64,000 nucleotides of DNA, from contig NZ_JASMRU010000007.1 of the NCBI RefSeq assembly GCF_030462585.1, positions 62,001 to 126,000 of the forward strand, written 5' to 3'. This document shows, in pieces, positions 19,777-28,617 of this stretch; positions within the stretch are counted from its first letter, which is position 1, and every line of letters begins with the position of its first letter. The stretch is from Pseudomonas sp. CAN1. Lineage in GTDB: Bacteria; Pseudomonadota; Gammaproteobacteria; Pseudomonadales; Pseudomonadaceae. The notes beneath the pieces were generated by a model, which saw only the letters and a program-made list of their open reading frames with translations, ran no database searches and was not told where the DNA came from. A program made the translations under genes and the position numbers.

Positions 19777-20406
19777 TTACTTACCAGCCGCAAACGCGTT
19801 GTAGCTGGTCATCAGATTCCGGTAATCCGGAATGTGGTTCGAGCACAGCGCCGCCAGGCCTTCAATATCGTTGCGCCAGTCACGGTGCAGCTCACAGGCC
19901 ACGCCGAACCAGGTCATCAGCTGCGCACCGGCCGCTTCCATCCGGCGCCAGGCGGCATCACGGGTCATCTCGTTGAAGGTGCCGGACGCATCCGCCACCA
20001 CGAACACATCGAAACCTTCCGCCAGCGCCGACAGCGCCGGAAATGCCACGCAGACTTCGGTCACCACGCCAGCGATGATCAGCTGCTTCTTACCGGTGGC
20101 CTTCACCGCTTTCACGAAGTCTTCGTTGTCCCAGGCGTTGATCTGGCCGGGACGGGCGATGTACGGCGCATCCGGGAACTGTGCTTTCAGCTCGGGAACC
20201 AGCGGGCCGTTGGGGCCGGTTTCGAAGCTGGTGGTGAGGATGGTCGGCAGGTTGAAGAACTTCGCCAGGTCACCCAGGGCCAGCACGTTGTTCTTGAACT
20301 TGTCCGGGTCGATGTCGCGGACCAGCGAGAGCAGACCGGCCTGGTGATCGACCAACAGTACGGCAGCGTCGTCTTTGTCCAGGCGGTTGTAGGTGGCGTT
20401 GGTCAT
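19777..20406 (-). CDS. ycaC: YcaC-type isochorismatase-family hydrolase
   Basis: 209 residues, cytoplasmic cysteine hydrolase of the isochorismatase superfamily. Almost identical in remembered sequence to E. coli YcaC, an octameric enzyme of unknown substrate. Asp20 (LLVDHQAGL) and nucleophile Cys119 (VVTEVCVAFPAL) are present. The protein ends at AFAAGK. Single gene with its own terminator. The high identity across distant gamma-proteobacteria suggests transfer or strong constraint. Confidence 0.92.
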   Translation of the reverse strand: MTNATYNRLDKDDAAVLLVDHQAGLLSLVRDIDPDKFKNNVLALGDLAKFFNLPTILTTSFETGPNGPLVPELKAQFPDAPYIARPGQINAWDNEDFVKAVKATGKKQLIIAGVVTEVCVAFPALSALAEGFDVFVVADASGTFNEMTRDAAWRRMEAAGAQLMTWFGVACELHRDWRNDIEGLAALCSNHIPDYRNLMTSYNAFAAGK

Positions 20407-20763
20407 GGTGAAATCCTCGATTTGCTTTCAGTGGGTGCCGGCTGGGCCGGAAGGTTTTGGACTCGACTGCAGTGCGTCACTGCATGGAACAAAGATTAAA
20501 TTCGACACCCTTGGCGCACCAGACGGCAAAAATAGCTTCTAGCGTTCCATTTAAAGAACGATAGCGACAGACCAACCCGCAAACCTACGGCTCCCAAGGG
20601 CTGCGCCCCTGAGCAAACGCCGCCCATCATGCGAAGCACCGTCCCAGAGCCTCTCGGTTTCACGTCCTGCAGAAACCCGCCTACCGACGATCACCCAGGC
20701 CTTTACAAGAAATACTGTATTTACATACAGTACTTTCCATCCACCCCGAACCGGAGGCCTCCC
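20407..20763. other. ycaC-DUF1654 divergent gap
   Basis: 357 bases. Contains the ycaC promoter side and, near the right end, the LexA box of the next gene. No further gene supported. Confidence 0.6.
20715..20730. promoter_or_regulatory. LexA box
   Basis: CTGTATTTACATACAG is a perfect CTGT-N8-ACAG SOS box, with TA...TA flanks extending the symmetry. It lies 33 bases before the start of the small gene at 20764. Confidence 0.85.
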
Positions 20764-20985
20764 ATGCACGCCGCAACCTACAATCAGCTGTCCGCCCGCG
20801 TGAATGCCCTGCTGGCAGACCCGACCACCCTGAAGAACCTCGGCATCACCCTGCGCCGCGAAGCCAGCGACGACTCCGCCGCCTGGAGCCAGCTGGTCAC
20901 CGACCTGCGCCAGACACCGAACCTGACCCTGCTGCCCCTGCAGGACGGTGCCATCCGCCTGGCCTGGCACAGCTGGCTGGATTGA
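20764..20985 (+). CDS. Small LexA-controlled protein, DUF1654-like
   Basis: 73 residues. Pattern NQLSARVNALLADPTTLKNL...DSAAWSQLVTDLRQ...LLPLQDGAIRLAWHS resembles the Pseudomonas DUF1654 family (short proteins with conserved W..L and a terminal D.G...L.W). GGAGGCCTCCC precedes the ATG. The LexA box just upstream implies induction by DNA damage; from memory a DUF1654-like gene belongs to the P. aeruginosa SOS set. Its molecular function is unknown. The family call is moderate, the gene call strong. Confidence 0.75.
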   Translation: MHAATYNQLSARVNALLADPTTLKNLGITLRREASDDSAAWSQLVTDLRQTPNLTLLPLQDGAIRLAWHSWLD

Positions 20986-21306
20986 GCAGCAGGCCCGGCC
21001 CGCTGAAAGATTTGTGGATTGCGTAGTAGCCGCTTGCCATATCCCCAGGCAGAATCCCGCCCGAACCAGCGGGATTTCAGGGACGGATTTCCATGGCATC
21101 AGCCATCCAGCGGCTTCACGCACACGCCTGTTCAGGCAGCAGCTGCACGCTGATCACTTCTCGCACTACCGCCCCGAAACCACCCTCGATGAACGAAAAA
21201 CCTCGCCTTGGTGCGGGGCGCTTTCGTTGCTGAATCCGACGTTGTTGCACCAGACGCGGCGCTGGATGAACGCCGCCAACCCCAACCTGTAGAACGGAGT
21301 CTGCCC
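20986..21306. other. Intergenic region with a weak terminator
   Basis: 321 bases. CCTCGC-CTTGGT-GCGGGG (21201-21219) flanked by AAAAA and CTTTCG could end the DUF1654-like transcript. No gene supported. Confidence 0.5.
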
Positions 21307-21657
21307 ATGTACCTGCGCACCACCCTGCTCGCCCTAGGCCTGGCCCTGACCGGCAGCGCCCACGCCGTGGAACTCAATGAAGCGCAATCCCGCTACCAGG
21401 GCGCCGTCACCTGCATCGACCGGCTGTTCTATGACGGCGGCTACGACGAAGGCGACGCCCAGCGCGTGGCGCTGATCAACGAATTCCTCAGCCACAACAA
21501 ACTCCCCGCCTACGACGAGGCGACCTACAACCAGGCCCAACAAAAAGGCACGCAGATCGACACCACGGCCTTCATGGCCGGTTACGAACTCTGCAATGAA
21601 GTGGACTACGTAACGGCTCTGGGTAAGCGCCATGGCCGCGAGCTGCCGGAGGAGTAA
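21307..21657 (+). CDS. Small secreted protein of unknown function
   Basis: 116 residues: signal peptide 1-20 (ending AHA), then a mature part with two cysteines (VTCIDRLFYDGG, YELCNEVDY) that could form a disulfide in the periplasm. CGGAG lies upstream of the ATG. No family recognised. The in-frame extension to 21208 is rejected because it would bury the signal peptide. Confidence 0.75.
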   Translation: MYLRTTLLALGLALTGSAHAVELNEAQSRYQGAVTCIDRLFYDGGYDEGDAQRVALINEFLSHNKLPAYDEATYNQAQQKGTQIDTTAFMAGYELCNEVDYVTALGKRHGRELPEE

Positions 21658-21797
21658 AAGCGCCGTTCGCTCCGTCGCAAGGGTCGTCGGAGCGAACCCT
21701 CCCCTGGCTCGCGAACATGCAGGCCGCAGGCATGGCCTGCTACAGGAAAGATCGAGGGGAACCCGGATGAACCACAAACTCCCCATACCGAGATGGC

Positions 21798-22121
21798 TTA
21801 CGGCGAACTGGTCCGCGCCGTATCGGCTATCGCATTGCAGGTAGTCGGGTTGAGGCAGTAGGTGATGTAGGTCGCCTGCTTGTTACAGCCGCGCACGCCG
21901 ATGGTGTACTCGGTACGTTCCATCGCGCGGCGCACGCTGGTGACCTTGCTCGACAGCACACTGCTGGTGACCGCCTCGCAATTGAGCTCGAACTTTGCCC
22001 GCGATTCGGTGGCGTTGATGGCGGCCTGCTGGTTGGAGGCGAGGAACTCTTCATTGTTCATGCAGCCGGACAACGCGGCGACGGCAGCCAGCACCGGCAG
22101 GGACAGCGGTAGACGTTTCAT
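21798..22121 (-). CDS. Small lipoprotein of unknown function
   Basis: 107 residues. Type II signal with lipobox LSGC (Cys20) after a hydrophobic stretch. The mature part starts MNNEEFLASNQQAAINATESRAKFELNCEAVTSSVLSSK and contains four further cysteines, enough for two disulfides. Probably outer-membrane anchored in the periplasm. Similar small Pseudomonas lipoproteins are known, but no function is. Confidence 0.8.
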   Translation of the reverse strand: MKRLPLSLPVLAAVAALSGCMNNEEFLASNQQAAINATESRAKFELNCEAVTSSVLSSKVTSVRRAMERTEYTIGVRGCNKQATYITYCLNPTTCNAIADTARTSSP

Positions 22122-22222
22122 GATGACGCTCTCCGTGTGGGTCCCCCGGATATGGTCAGCTTCTGGAGTCTAGATCGCGGCAGGAAAATTGGCTGAGGGC
22201 CGGGAATCCGCCGCTGCGATTT

Positions 22223-22302
22223 CGTAAGAGCGAGCTTGCTCGCGCAACGCCCAGCACCAGAGCAGCCGGAAACTCGGTTCGCGAGCAAGCTCGCTCCTAC
22301 AG
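22223..22302. repeat. Inverted REP pair
   Basis: CGTAAGAGCGAGCTTGCTCG (from 22223) and GCGAGCAAGCTCGCTCCTAC (to about 22300), in the divergent gap between the lipoprotein and the LysR gene. Confidence 0.8.
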
Positions 22303-22388
22303 ATGGGCCCGGATGGAAGGCACCCATTTGCTCCATCGCACTCCAGCTGTTAGAAAGCCCCATCTGCATTCAGATTCCCGATACCACC

Positions 22389-23273
22389 ATGAGCGACAGT
22401 GACAAATCGAATACCCGCCTCTTCGACCTCGACCTGCTGCGCGCCATCGTCACGGTGGCCGACTGCGGCAGTTTCACCACCGCCGCCACGCGCCTGCATT
22501 CGACGCAGTCCACCGTCAGCCAGAAGATTCGCCGGCTGGAGGAGATGGCCGGGCATCGCCTGCTGGAGCGCGGCAATCGTGATGTGCTGCCGACCGACGC
22601 CGGCGAGACGCTGCTGGGCTACGCGCGGCGGCTGCTGGCGTTGAATGACGAGATGGTCGAGGCGCTGTCCGGCGCCACCGTGGCGCTAACGGTGCGCATC
22701 GGCGTGCCGGACGACTTCGCAACCGGGCGCACCACCGAGCAGTTGGCGGCGTTCAACCGCGCTTATCCCCAGGTGAAGCTGGAGGTCACCAGCGGGCTGA
22801 GCCGCGACCTGTCGGCCAGCTACGACCGCGGCGAGCTGGACCTGGTGTTGCTCAAGCAACGGCAGAACGCCCGCGAGGCGGTGGCCTGCTGGCCGGAGAA
22901 GACGCGCTGGGTGGACAGCGCGAAGAACGCCTGCATCGAGCTGGACCCGCTGCCCATCGTTACCTTCCCGCCGCGTGGGGTTTACCGCGACGAGATGATC
23001 GCCGCGCTGGAGTCCATCGGCCGGCGCTGGCACATCAGTTTCACCAGTTCGAGCCTGTCCGGCATCCAGTCGGCCATCGCCGATGGCATGGGCATCGGCC
23101 TGCTGCCGCAGCGTGCGGTAACGGCCGGGCATGCCGTGCTGGCGAAGAATATCGGGCTACCCTCGGTGGACGTGTTCGAGGTAGCGATGCTGCACCGCCC
23201 GGCAGTCGATCCGATGGTGAAGGAGCTGGCGCGGGTGCTGTCACGGGTTCTGGCGCAGGATACGAAAGGCTGA
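22389..23273 (+). CDS. LysR-family transcriptional regulator
   Basis: 294 residues. N-terminal winged HTH at about 12-70 (DLDLLRAIVTVADCGSFTTAA...STVSQKIRRLEE) and a periplasmic-binding-like effector domain at about 95-290. The ATG at 22389 puts the HTH at the usual distance from the N-terminus; upstream in-frame codons run through a REP. The next gene on the same strand is ureidoglycine aminohydrolase, which it may control, but 188 bases separate them. Effector unknown. Confidence 0.88.
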   Translation: MSDSDKSNTRLFDLDLLRAIVTVADCGSFTTAATRLHSTQSTVSQKIRRLEEMAGHRLLERGNRDVLPTDAGETLLGYARRLLALNDEMVEALSGATVALTVRIGVPDDFATGRTTEQLAAFNRAYPQVKLEVTSGLSRDLSASYDRGELDLVLLKQRQNAREAVACWPEKTRWVDSAKNACIELDPLPIVTFPPRGVYRDEMIAALESIGRRWHISFTSSSLSGIQSAIADGMGIGLLPQRAVTAGHAVLAKNIGLPSVDVFEVAMLHRPAVDPMVKELARVLSRVLAQDTKG

Positions 23274-23289
23274 GCAACGCCACCGCCAC

Positions 23290-23304
23290 ATTCGAAATTC
23301 GAAT
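23290..23304. promoter_or_regulatory. Palindrome before the ureidoglycine aminohydrolase gene
   Basis: ATTCGAA-A-TTCGAAT contains the T-N11-A layout of LysR sites; it lies just after the LysR stop codon. Confidence 0.4.
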
Positions 23305-23460
23305 ACAGCGGATTCCAACATTTAATTTGTGCATGAACACGCCGCTGGATATCGTGGTTTCCAGCGACGGCCAGCGCACCCACAGCGCGCCGCTCTGCAC
23401 GAATTGCTCACCACGGCGCCGCACGCGCCGGGCAGCAAGACAACAATGAGGAACTACCCC

Positions 23461-24297
23461 ATGGCCAAATCCAGCTATTACGCGCCGCACGGCGGGCACC
23501 CGGCACAGACCGAGCTGCTCACCGACCGCGCCATGTTCACCGAAGCCTATGCCGTGATCCCCAAGGGCGTGATGCGTGACATCGTCACCAGCCACCTGCC
23601 CTTCTGGGACAACATGCGCATGTGGGTCATCGCCCGCCCGCTGTCGGGCTTCGCCGAGACCTTCGCGCAGTACATCGTCGAACTGGCGCCCCAGGGCGGC
23701 AGCGACAAGCCCGAGCAGGACATCAACGCCGAAGCGGTGCTGTTCATCGTCGAGGGCGAGCTGACCCTGACCCTGCAGGGTGAAGTGCACAAGATGCAGC
23801 CGGGCGGTTATGCGTTCATTCCGCCGGGCGCCGACTACAAGGTGCGCAACACCAGCGGCCAGCACACCCGCTTCCACTGGATCCGCAAGCACTACCAGAA
23901 AGTCGACGGCGTACCGCTGCCCGAAGCCTTCGTCACCAACGAGCAGGACATCGAGCCGCGCGTGATGCCGGATACCGAGGGCCGCTGGAGCACCACCCGC
24001 TTCGTCGACATGGCCGACATGCGCCACGACATGCACGTGAACATCGTGAACTTCGAGCCGGGCGGCGTGATTCCGTTCGCCGAGACCCACGTGATGGAAC
24101 ACGGCCTGTATGTGCTGGAAGGCAAGGCGGTATACCGCCTGAACCAGGACTGGGTCGAGGTGGAAGCCGGCGACTTCATGTGGCTGCGTGCCTTCTGCCC
24201 GCAGGCCTGCTACTCCGGTGGCCCGGGTCGCTTCCGCTACCTGCTGTACAAGGATGTGAACCGTCACATGCGCCTGACCCTGAACCAGCCGCACTGA
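23461..24297 (+). CDS. (S)-ureidoglycine aminohydrolase (UGHY/AllE-like)
   Basis: 278 residues, bicupin. Converts ureidoglycine to ureidoglycolate and ammonia in purine (allantoin) breakdown. The second cupin carries FAETHVMEHGLYVLEGKAVYRLN, matching the metal-binding Glu/His set, and the N-terminus (SYYAPHGGHPAQTELLTDRAMFTEAYAVIPKG) is typical of the family. The ATG at 23461 follows AATGAGGAAC. No other allantoin gene is in the window, so the rest of the pathway must lie elsewhere. Confidence 0.88.
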   Translation: MAKSSYYAPHGGHPAQTELLTDRAMFTEAYAVIPKGVMRDIVTSHLPFWDNMRMWVIARPLSGFAETFAQYIVELAPQGGSDKPEQDINAEAVLFIVEGELTLTLQGEVHKMQPGGYAFIPPGADYKVRNTSGQHTRFHWIRKHYQKVDGVPLPEAFVTNEQDIEPRVMPDTEGRWSTTRFVDMADMRHDMHVNIVNFEPGGVIPFAETHVMEHGLYVLEGKAVYRLNQDWVEVEAGDFMWLRAFCPQACYSGGPGRFRYLLYKDVNRHMRLTLNQPH

Positions 24298-24348
24298 GTG
24301 GCAGGTCCAGGCGGGGAGTTTCTCCACTTCCCGCGCAGTGAATGAAGA

Positions 24349-24376
24349 ACCGGCGCCCAGGCGCCGGTTTTTCTTT
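24349..24376 (+). terminator. Intrinsic terminator after ureidoglycine aminohydrolase gene
   Basis: ACCGGCGCC-CA-GGCGCCGGT followed by TTTTCTTTT. Confidence 0.85.
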
Positions 24377-24482
24377 TGCCGCAGCGATCGACGATGCGAC
24401 CTGCCTCGCATGGCAAGTGCCGCACAGTCTGCTAAAAAGTCTGGCTGAAGGACGTTTCGCAGTCGCCCCAGGAGAAAACTAC

Positions 24483-25004
24483 ATGGATGTCCGGTTCTTG
24501 CCGCAGACCGAGTTCGACAACGTCCATTTCTATCGCGCCGTGACCCTGCTGATCCTGCTGGCGATCGCCGTCTTCACGCTGCTCAAGATGTTCACCGGCG
24601 TGGTCCGCCCATTCTCCGCCCTGCCGCTGTTCCTGCTGCTGCTCGGCGGGCGCTTTGCCGTGGAGTGGCTGCGGGTCGCACGGGCCGAGCCGGCCTTCAT
24701 CGACAAGGGCGAACTGGTGCTGTGCGGCAAGCAGAGCCATCGGCAGATCGCGCTGGAGAAGATCCGCTCGGTGCACAGCCGCCACAGCCTGTTCATGGTG
24801 CGGCGCTATCGCTCCTGGTCGGAGCACCTGGCGTTCGTCGAGTTCACCCTGGCCAACGGCGAGCGCGTCTCTACCCTCGCCGAGAGCGCGGTGTTCGAGC
24901 TACCGGCGGCCTCGGGCACGCTGGCGGCGATCGAGTCGGCCATTCTCGCGGCCAAGGTCAAGCGCGGCGCCAGCGAGCAGAACGCCGTCAGCAGCGGTCG
25001 CTGA
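24483..25004 (+). CDS. Two-TM protein with PH-like cytoplasmic domain
   Basis: 173 residues. Two close membrane segments (about 20-37 and 42-60) are followed by a C-terminal domain beginning PAFIDKGELVLCGKQSHRQIALEKIRSV, the style of bacterial PH (DUF304/YdbT-like) domains. Probably inner membrane with the domain in the cytoplasm. The ATG at 24483 has CAGGAG about 10 bases upstream. Function unknown. It is convergent with the CAP-domain gene, with a 4-bp gap. Confidence 0.75.
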   Translation: MDVRFLPQTEFDNVHFYRAVTLLILLAIAVFTLLKMFTGVVRPFSALPLFLLLLGGRFAVEWLRVARAEPAFIDKGELVLCGKQSHRQIALEKIRSVHSRHSLFMVRRYRSWSEHLAFVEFTLANGERVSTLAESAVFELPAASGTLAAIESAILAAKVKRGASEQNAVSSGR

Positions 25005-25008
25005 CGGC

Positions 25009-25857
25009 TCAGGGCGAACCGAACATCGCCGTCCAGTAGATGCCTGCGTCGCTCTTCGGGTCCGCGGCGTAGGCTGCGCCCAGTTCGCTGTACTGCGGGT
25101 TCATCAGGTTGGCGCAATGGCCGGGACTGGCCAGCCAGCTGTCCACCACCTTCTGCGCGTTGCCCTGCCCCGCGGCGATGTTCTCGCCGATGCGTTGGCC
25201 GGCGTAGCCGTCCAGTTCCGCGCGGTCGCCCGGCGTGCTGCCGTCGCGGCCCTTGTGGTCGAAGTAGTTGTTGTTGGCCATGTCACGGCTGTGGGCTTCG
25301 GCGGTGCCGCCCAGCGTCGCGTTCCAGCTCAAAGCGCCAGCCGGGCCGAAAGCCTGCCCGCCGCATTGACGCGCCTTGCCGCGCGCACTGTTGATCGCCT
25401 GCAACAGTTGCTGCCCTTCGGCCTCCCAGGTGCCCAGCTTGCCCTGCAGCAGCGGACGGCCGAGCAGGACACGCCAGTCATCACCCTCGCGGATGATGCC
25501 GACGTCGACGAACTGCGGGTCGAGCAGCACCTGGCAGAAGCTTTCCTGCAGCGCCTTCATGGCGGCGGTCACATCGCGCGGGCCGGTGAGGCTGAGCATG
25601 CGCACACTGCTCATGGGGTAGCCGGTCTGGTTCAGCGCCGTCTTCCATTCGCCGGCCGAAGCCGGCAGTGCCAGGCGCGGGTCCGGCGACAGCGGCGGCA
25701 GCACCTGGGAAGCCTGGCCGCCACAGGACTGCACGTCGCCGCGGTAGGCGTTGATGGCTTCGAGCAGTTGGTCCTGGTCGGCCGCGCTGGCATCGGCGGC
25801 GGCCAGCAGGCCGAGCGACAACAGCAGGCTGCGCAGGAGGAACGACTGGCTGGGCAT
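25009..25857 (-). CDS. Secreted CAP-domain (SCP/PR-1-like) protein
   Basis: 282 residues. Signal peptide 1-26 (ending ASA). The C-terminal half (about 150-282) is a CAP domain: LLQAINSARGKARQCGG..., HSRDMANNNYFDHKGRDGSTPGDRAELDGY...GENIAAGQ...WLASPGHCANLMNPQYSELGAAYA, with the conserved two His and two Glu positions. The N-terminal half starts with a matching LLEAINAYRGDVQSCGG segment, so it looks like a duplicated but degenerate CAP repeat. Bacterial CAP proteins are extracellular; their chemistry is unclear. Confidence 0.9.
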   Translation of the reverse strand: MPSQSFLLRSLLLSLGLLAAADASAADQDQLLEAINAYRGDVQSCGGQASQVLPPLSPDPRLALPASAGEWKTALNQTGYPMSSVRMLSLTGPRDVTAAMKALQESFCQVLLDPQFVDVGIIREGDDWRVLLGRPLLQGKLGTWEAEGQQLLQAINSARGKARQCGGQAFGPAGALSWNATLGGTAEAHSRDMANNNYFDHKGRDGSTPGDRAELDGYAGQRIGENIAAGQGNAQKVVDSWLASPGHCANLMNPQYSELGAAYAADPKSDAGIYWTAMFGSP

Positions 25858-26115
25858 GGACGGCTCCAAGGCTGGAAAAGGGCTCAATGGGAAAAGCGCT
25901 CAATGATGCGTGATTTCTCGGCATTTGGCTGCGTTTGCCGCGTTCGGGTTCCCTTCGCGGAAAAACCCGGAAAAGGTTGCCCCACGCCGCCCCCAAAAGA
26001 ATCTTCCGTCAGCCTGACCCAAGGCAAGGGAGCGGCGAACTTCGATTGAAGGCACAGCGCCAGCGGGGACAATTCAGGTACCTGAACGAAATCGCAGCCC
26101 CGCGAGGTGGGCATC

Positions 26116-27558
26116 GTGTTCAAACCCCTGCATGTCTTCTGCTTGACCTTTCTACTGGCCGTGCTCGCCACCCTGCTCGCCGGCTGGCACATGCTGCAGA
26201 TGAAGCAGGATGCGCTGATGTACGCCCGCGCCAGCGGCACCAATACCCTGCTGCTGGTGGAGCGCGAATTCCACCGCGACCTCGACGTCCACGCGCAGAC
26301 CCTGCAGACCCTCGCCAACGTCATCACCGGCCCCAGCACCCCGGCCATGACCCAGCAGGTACTGCAGGAGCTGGTGCAGGGCCACGCGGCAGGCGCCCAG
26401 CAGTCCGGCACCCTGGTGGTGACCGACGCGAACGGCCAGCTGCTGGTGGACCTCAACCATGCTGGCGAAACCCGCCGCGACCTGTCCGCCCGCGAGTATT
26501 TCACCGCCCAGCGCGACCATCCGGGGCGCCTCTCCCTCAGCCACCCGTTCCTGCCGTCCTATCCCGGCTCGGGGCCAAGCATGGCGCTCAGCCGCGCGAT
26601 CATCGACAAGCACGGCCAGTTCCAGGGCGTGGCCGCGGCGATCAAGGACCTGCACCACCTGGACGCCTTCGTCCGCGACCTCGACCTGGGCGAGCGCGGC
26701 GTGGTCGCCATCCGCCTGCTCGACGGCACCACCCTGGCCCAATGGCCACCGGCGCCGAAGCACATGCATCCGGACGAGATCGACAGTTTCCGTACCTTCA
26801 TCACTTCCGGCCGTCACGAAGCCATCGACGAGGACATCAGCGGCGCCAGCGCCCACTGGCGCGGCTACCGGCGCATCGGTGACTACCCGGCGGTGGTTTC
26901 GGTGGAACTGTGCCGCGAGGCGATCTTCCACACCTGGACCGGGCGCACCTGGATCACCGCCGGCCTGCTGCTGGCGATCAACGCCGCGACCATCTTCTTC
27001 GCCTACCGCCTGACCCGGCACCTGCTCAAGCGCGACGCCAAGGAACACCGTTTGCGTGCCCAGGCCGACACCGACCCGCTGACCGGCCTGCACAACCGCC
27101 GCTGGTTTGACGACAAGGCGCAGCGCGAGTGGCAGCGCCGCCGCACAGGCGACGGCCACCTGGCGGTGCTGATGATGGATATCGACCAGTTCAAGGCCTA
27201 CAACGACCACTACGGCCACCCCCGCGGCGACCTGGCGCTGATCAGTGTCGCGCACCTGGTGCGCCAGGGCTGCCGCCGCGAAGAGGATGGCGCAGCGCGC
27301 TACGGCGGCGAGGAGTTCGTGGTGATCCTCCCCGGCTGCGACACAGCAACGGCCGTGCGGATTGCCGAGTCGATCCGCCGCGACGTGGAGGAAACCGCTC
27401 TGCCCCACGCCAAGGGCGAACGCGGCGTGGTGACCCTCAGCATCGGCGTGGCCAGCACCTCGGATACGCCGGCGGGCGACCTCCAGGCGCTGATCGACGC
27501 AGCCGACGCCAACCTCTACAAGGCCAAGGCGGCCGGGCGTAACCGGGTGGTGGCGTGA
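26116..27558 (+). CDS. Membrane diguanylate cyclase with dCache-type sensor
   Basis: 480 residues from GTG 26116, which has GAGGTGGG at the right distance; an in-frame GTG at 26107 is too close to that site. TM1 about 5-23, a periplasmic dCache/PDC-like sensor of about 250 residues, TM2 about 285-305, then GGDEF. The active site reads RYGGEEF, and an inhibitory site RxxD (REED) lies exactly five residues before it, so product inhibition by c-di-GMP is expected. Signal unknown; no EAL domain. Confidence 0.92.
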   Translation: MFKPLHVFCLTFLLAVLATLLAGWHMLQMKQDALMYARASGTNTLLLVEREFHRDLDVHAQTLQTLANVITGPSTPAMTQQVLQELVQGHAAGAQQSGTLVVTDANGQLLVDLNHAGETRRDLSAREYFTAQRDHPGRLSLSHPFLPSYPGSGPSMALSRAIIDKHGQFQGVAAAIKDLHHLDAFVRDLDLGERGVVAIRLLDGTTLAQWPPAPKHMHPDEIDSFRTFITSGRHEAIDEDISGASAHWRGYRRIGDYPAVVSVELCREAIFHTWTGRTWITAGLLLAINAATIFFAYRLTRHLLKRDAKEHRLRAQADTDPLTGLHNRRWFDDKAQREWQRRRTGDGHLAVLMMDIDQFKAYNDHYGHPRGDLALISVAHLVRQGCRREEDGAARYGGEEFVVILPGCDTATAVRIAESIRRDVEETALPHAKGERGVVTLSIGVASTSDTPAGDLQALIDAADANLYKAKAAGRNRVVA

Positions 27559-27565
27559 GCGCCGC

Positions 27566-27859
27566 TCAGCGCGGCTGCATCACCTCGACTTCCTGGATGG
27601 CGAAGTCGCGGCGCAGGTACTCCATGCGCCGCTCATGGAATTCGCGCATGTGCGGCAGCGCGGTGTGGGTGGCCAGGTGCTCGCGGCTCTGCCAGACCTC
27701 GAAGAAGGTGAACAGGGTCGGGTCGCTGGCGTCGCGCAGCATGTGGTACTGGACGCAGCCATCTTCGGCGCGACTGGGGGTGAGGTAGATACGGAACAGG
27801 TCTTCGAAGGCTTGGGATTTTTCTGGGCGGGTGTGGGCCTGGAGGATGAAGGCGTACAT
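27566..27859 (-). CDS. Quinol monooxygenase-like ABM-domain protein (YgiN-like)
   Basis: 97 residues. Dimeric ferredoxin-like ABM fold: MYAFILQAHTRPEKSQAFED...GCVQYHMLRDASDPTLFTFFEVWQSREHLATHTALPHMREF. The HxxxxHMxxF tail pattern is typical of YgiN-type proteins, which oxidise quinols. The ATG at 27859 replaces a longer reading to 27937. Divergent from mdaB across 164 bases; in E. coli mdaB and ygiN are also neighbours and make a quinone redox pair. Confidence 0.85.
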   Translation of the reverse strand: MYAFILQAHTRPEKSQAFEDLFRIYLTPSRAEDGCVQYHMLRDASDPTLFTFFEVWQSREHLATHTALPHMREFHERRMEYLRRDFAIQEVEVMQPR

Positions 27860-28023
27860 GGGGGGCACTCTTGCAGCGAGGAAAGATTGCCTAATCCTGA
27901 CGCAAATCAATCCTCTACATTTTTGATTCTCACGCACGGATCATTTGCCCGGAAACGGGTTTTTCCGCCCTGCCGCGGTCGATATTCTGCCGTCATCGAA
28001 TTTCTTACTGATGGACCCACACC

Positions 28024-28617
28024 ATGAAAAAGATTCTGCTGATCAATGGCGGCAAACAGTTCGCCCACTCCGACGGCCGCTACAACGCCACCCTGCACGA
28101 AGCCGCCATCGCCCACCTGGACCGCACCGGCTACGACGTGAAGGAAACCTTCATCGACGGCGGCTACGACATCCAGGAAGAAGTGCAGAAGATGCTCTGG
28201 GCCGACGTCATCGTCTACCAGATGCCCGGCTGGTGGATGGGCGCGCCCTGGACCGTCAAGCAGTACCTCGACGAGGTGTTCACCGCCGGCCATGGCAGCC
28301 TCTACGCCAACGACGGCCGCACCCGTTCCGACGCCTCGCAGAAGTACGGCAGCGGCGGCCTGCTGCAGGGCAAGCAGTACATGATCTCGGCCACCTGGAA
28401 CGCACCGCAGCAGGCCTTCGACGACCCGACCGACTTCTTCGAGGGCAAGGGCGTGGACGCGGTGTACTTCCCCTTCCACAAGGCCAACCAGTTCCTCGGC
28501 ATGAGCGCGCTGCCGACCTTCCTCTGCGTGGACGTGATGAAGCGCCCGAACATCGAGGGTGATGTGCAGCGTTACCAGCAGCACCTGAGCGAAGTGTTCG
28601 GCGCAGCGCAGGGCTGA
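28024..28617 (+). CDS. mdaB: NAD(P)H:quinone oxidoreductase MdaB
   Basis: 197 residues, flavodoxin-fold FAD enzyme reducing quinones by two electrons. Motifs as in MdaB: MKKILLINGGKQFAHSDGRYN at the start, YQMPGWWMGAPWTVKQYLDEV in the middle (FAD/substrate loop) and KANQFLGMSALPTFLCVDVMK near the end. Protects the quinone pool and membrane lipids. REP sequences follow at once, and part of its 3' end seems duplicated downstream. Confidence 0.93.
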   Translation: MKKILLINGGKQFAHSDGRYNATLHEAAIAHLDRTGYDVKETFIDGGYDIQEEVQKMLWADVIVYQMPGWWMGAPWTVKQYLDEVFTAGHGSLYANDGRTRSDASQKYGSGGLLQGKQYMISATWNAPQQAFDDPTDFFEGKGVDAVYFPFHKANQFLGMSALPTFLCVDVMKRPNIEGDVQRYQQHLSEVFGAAQG

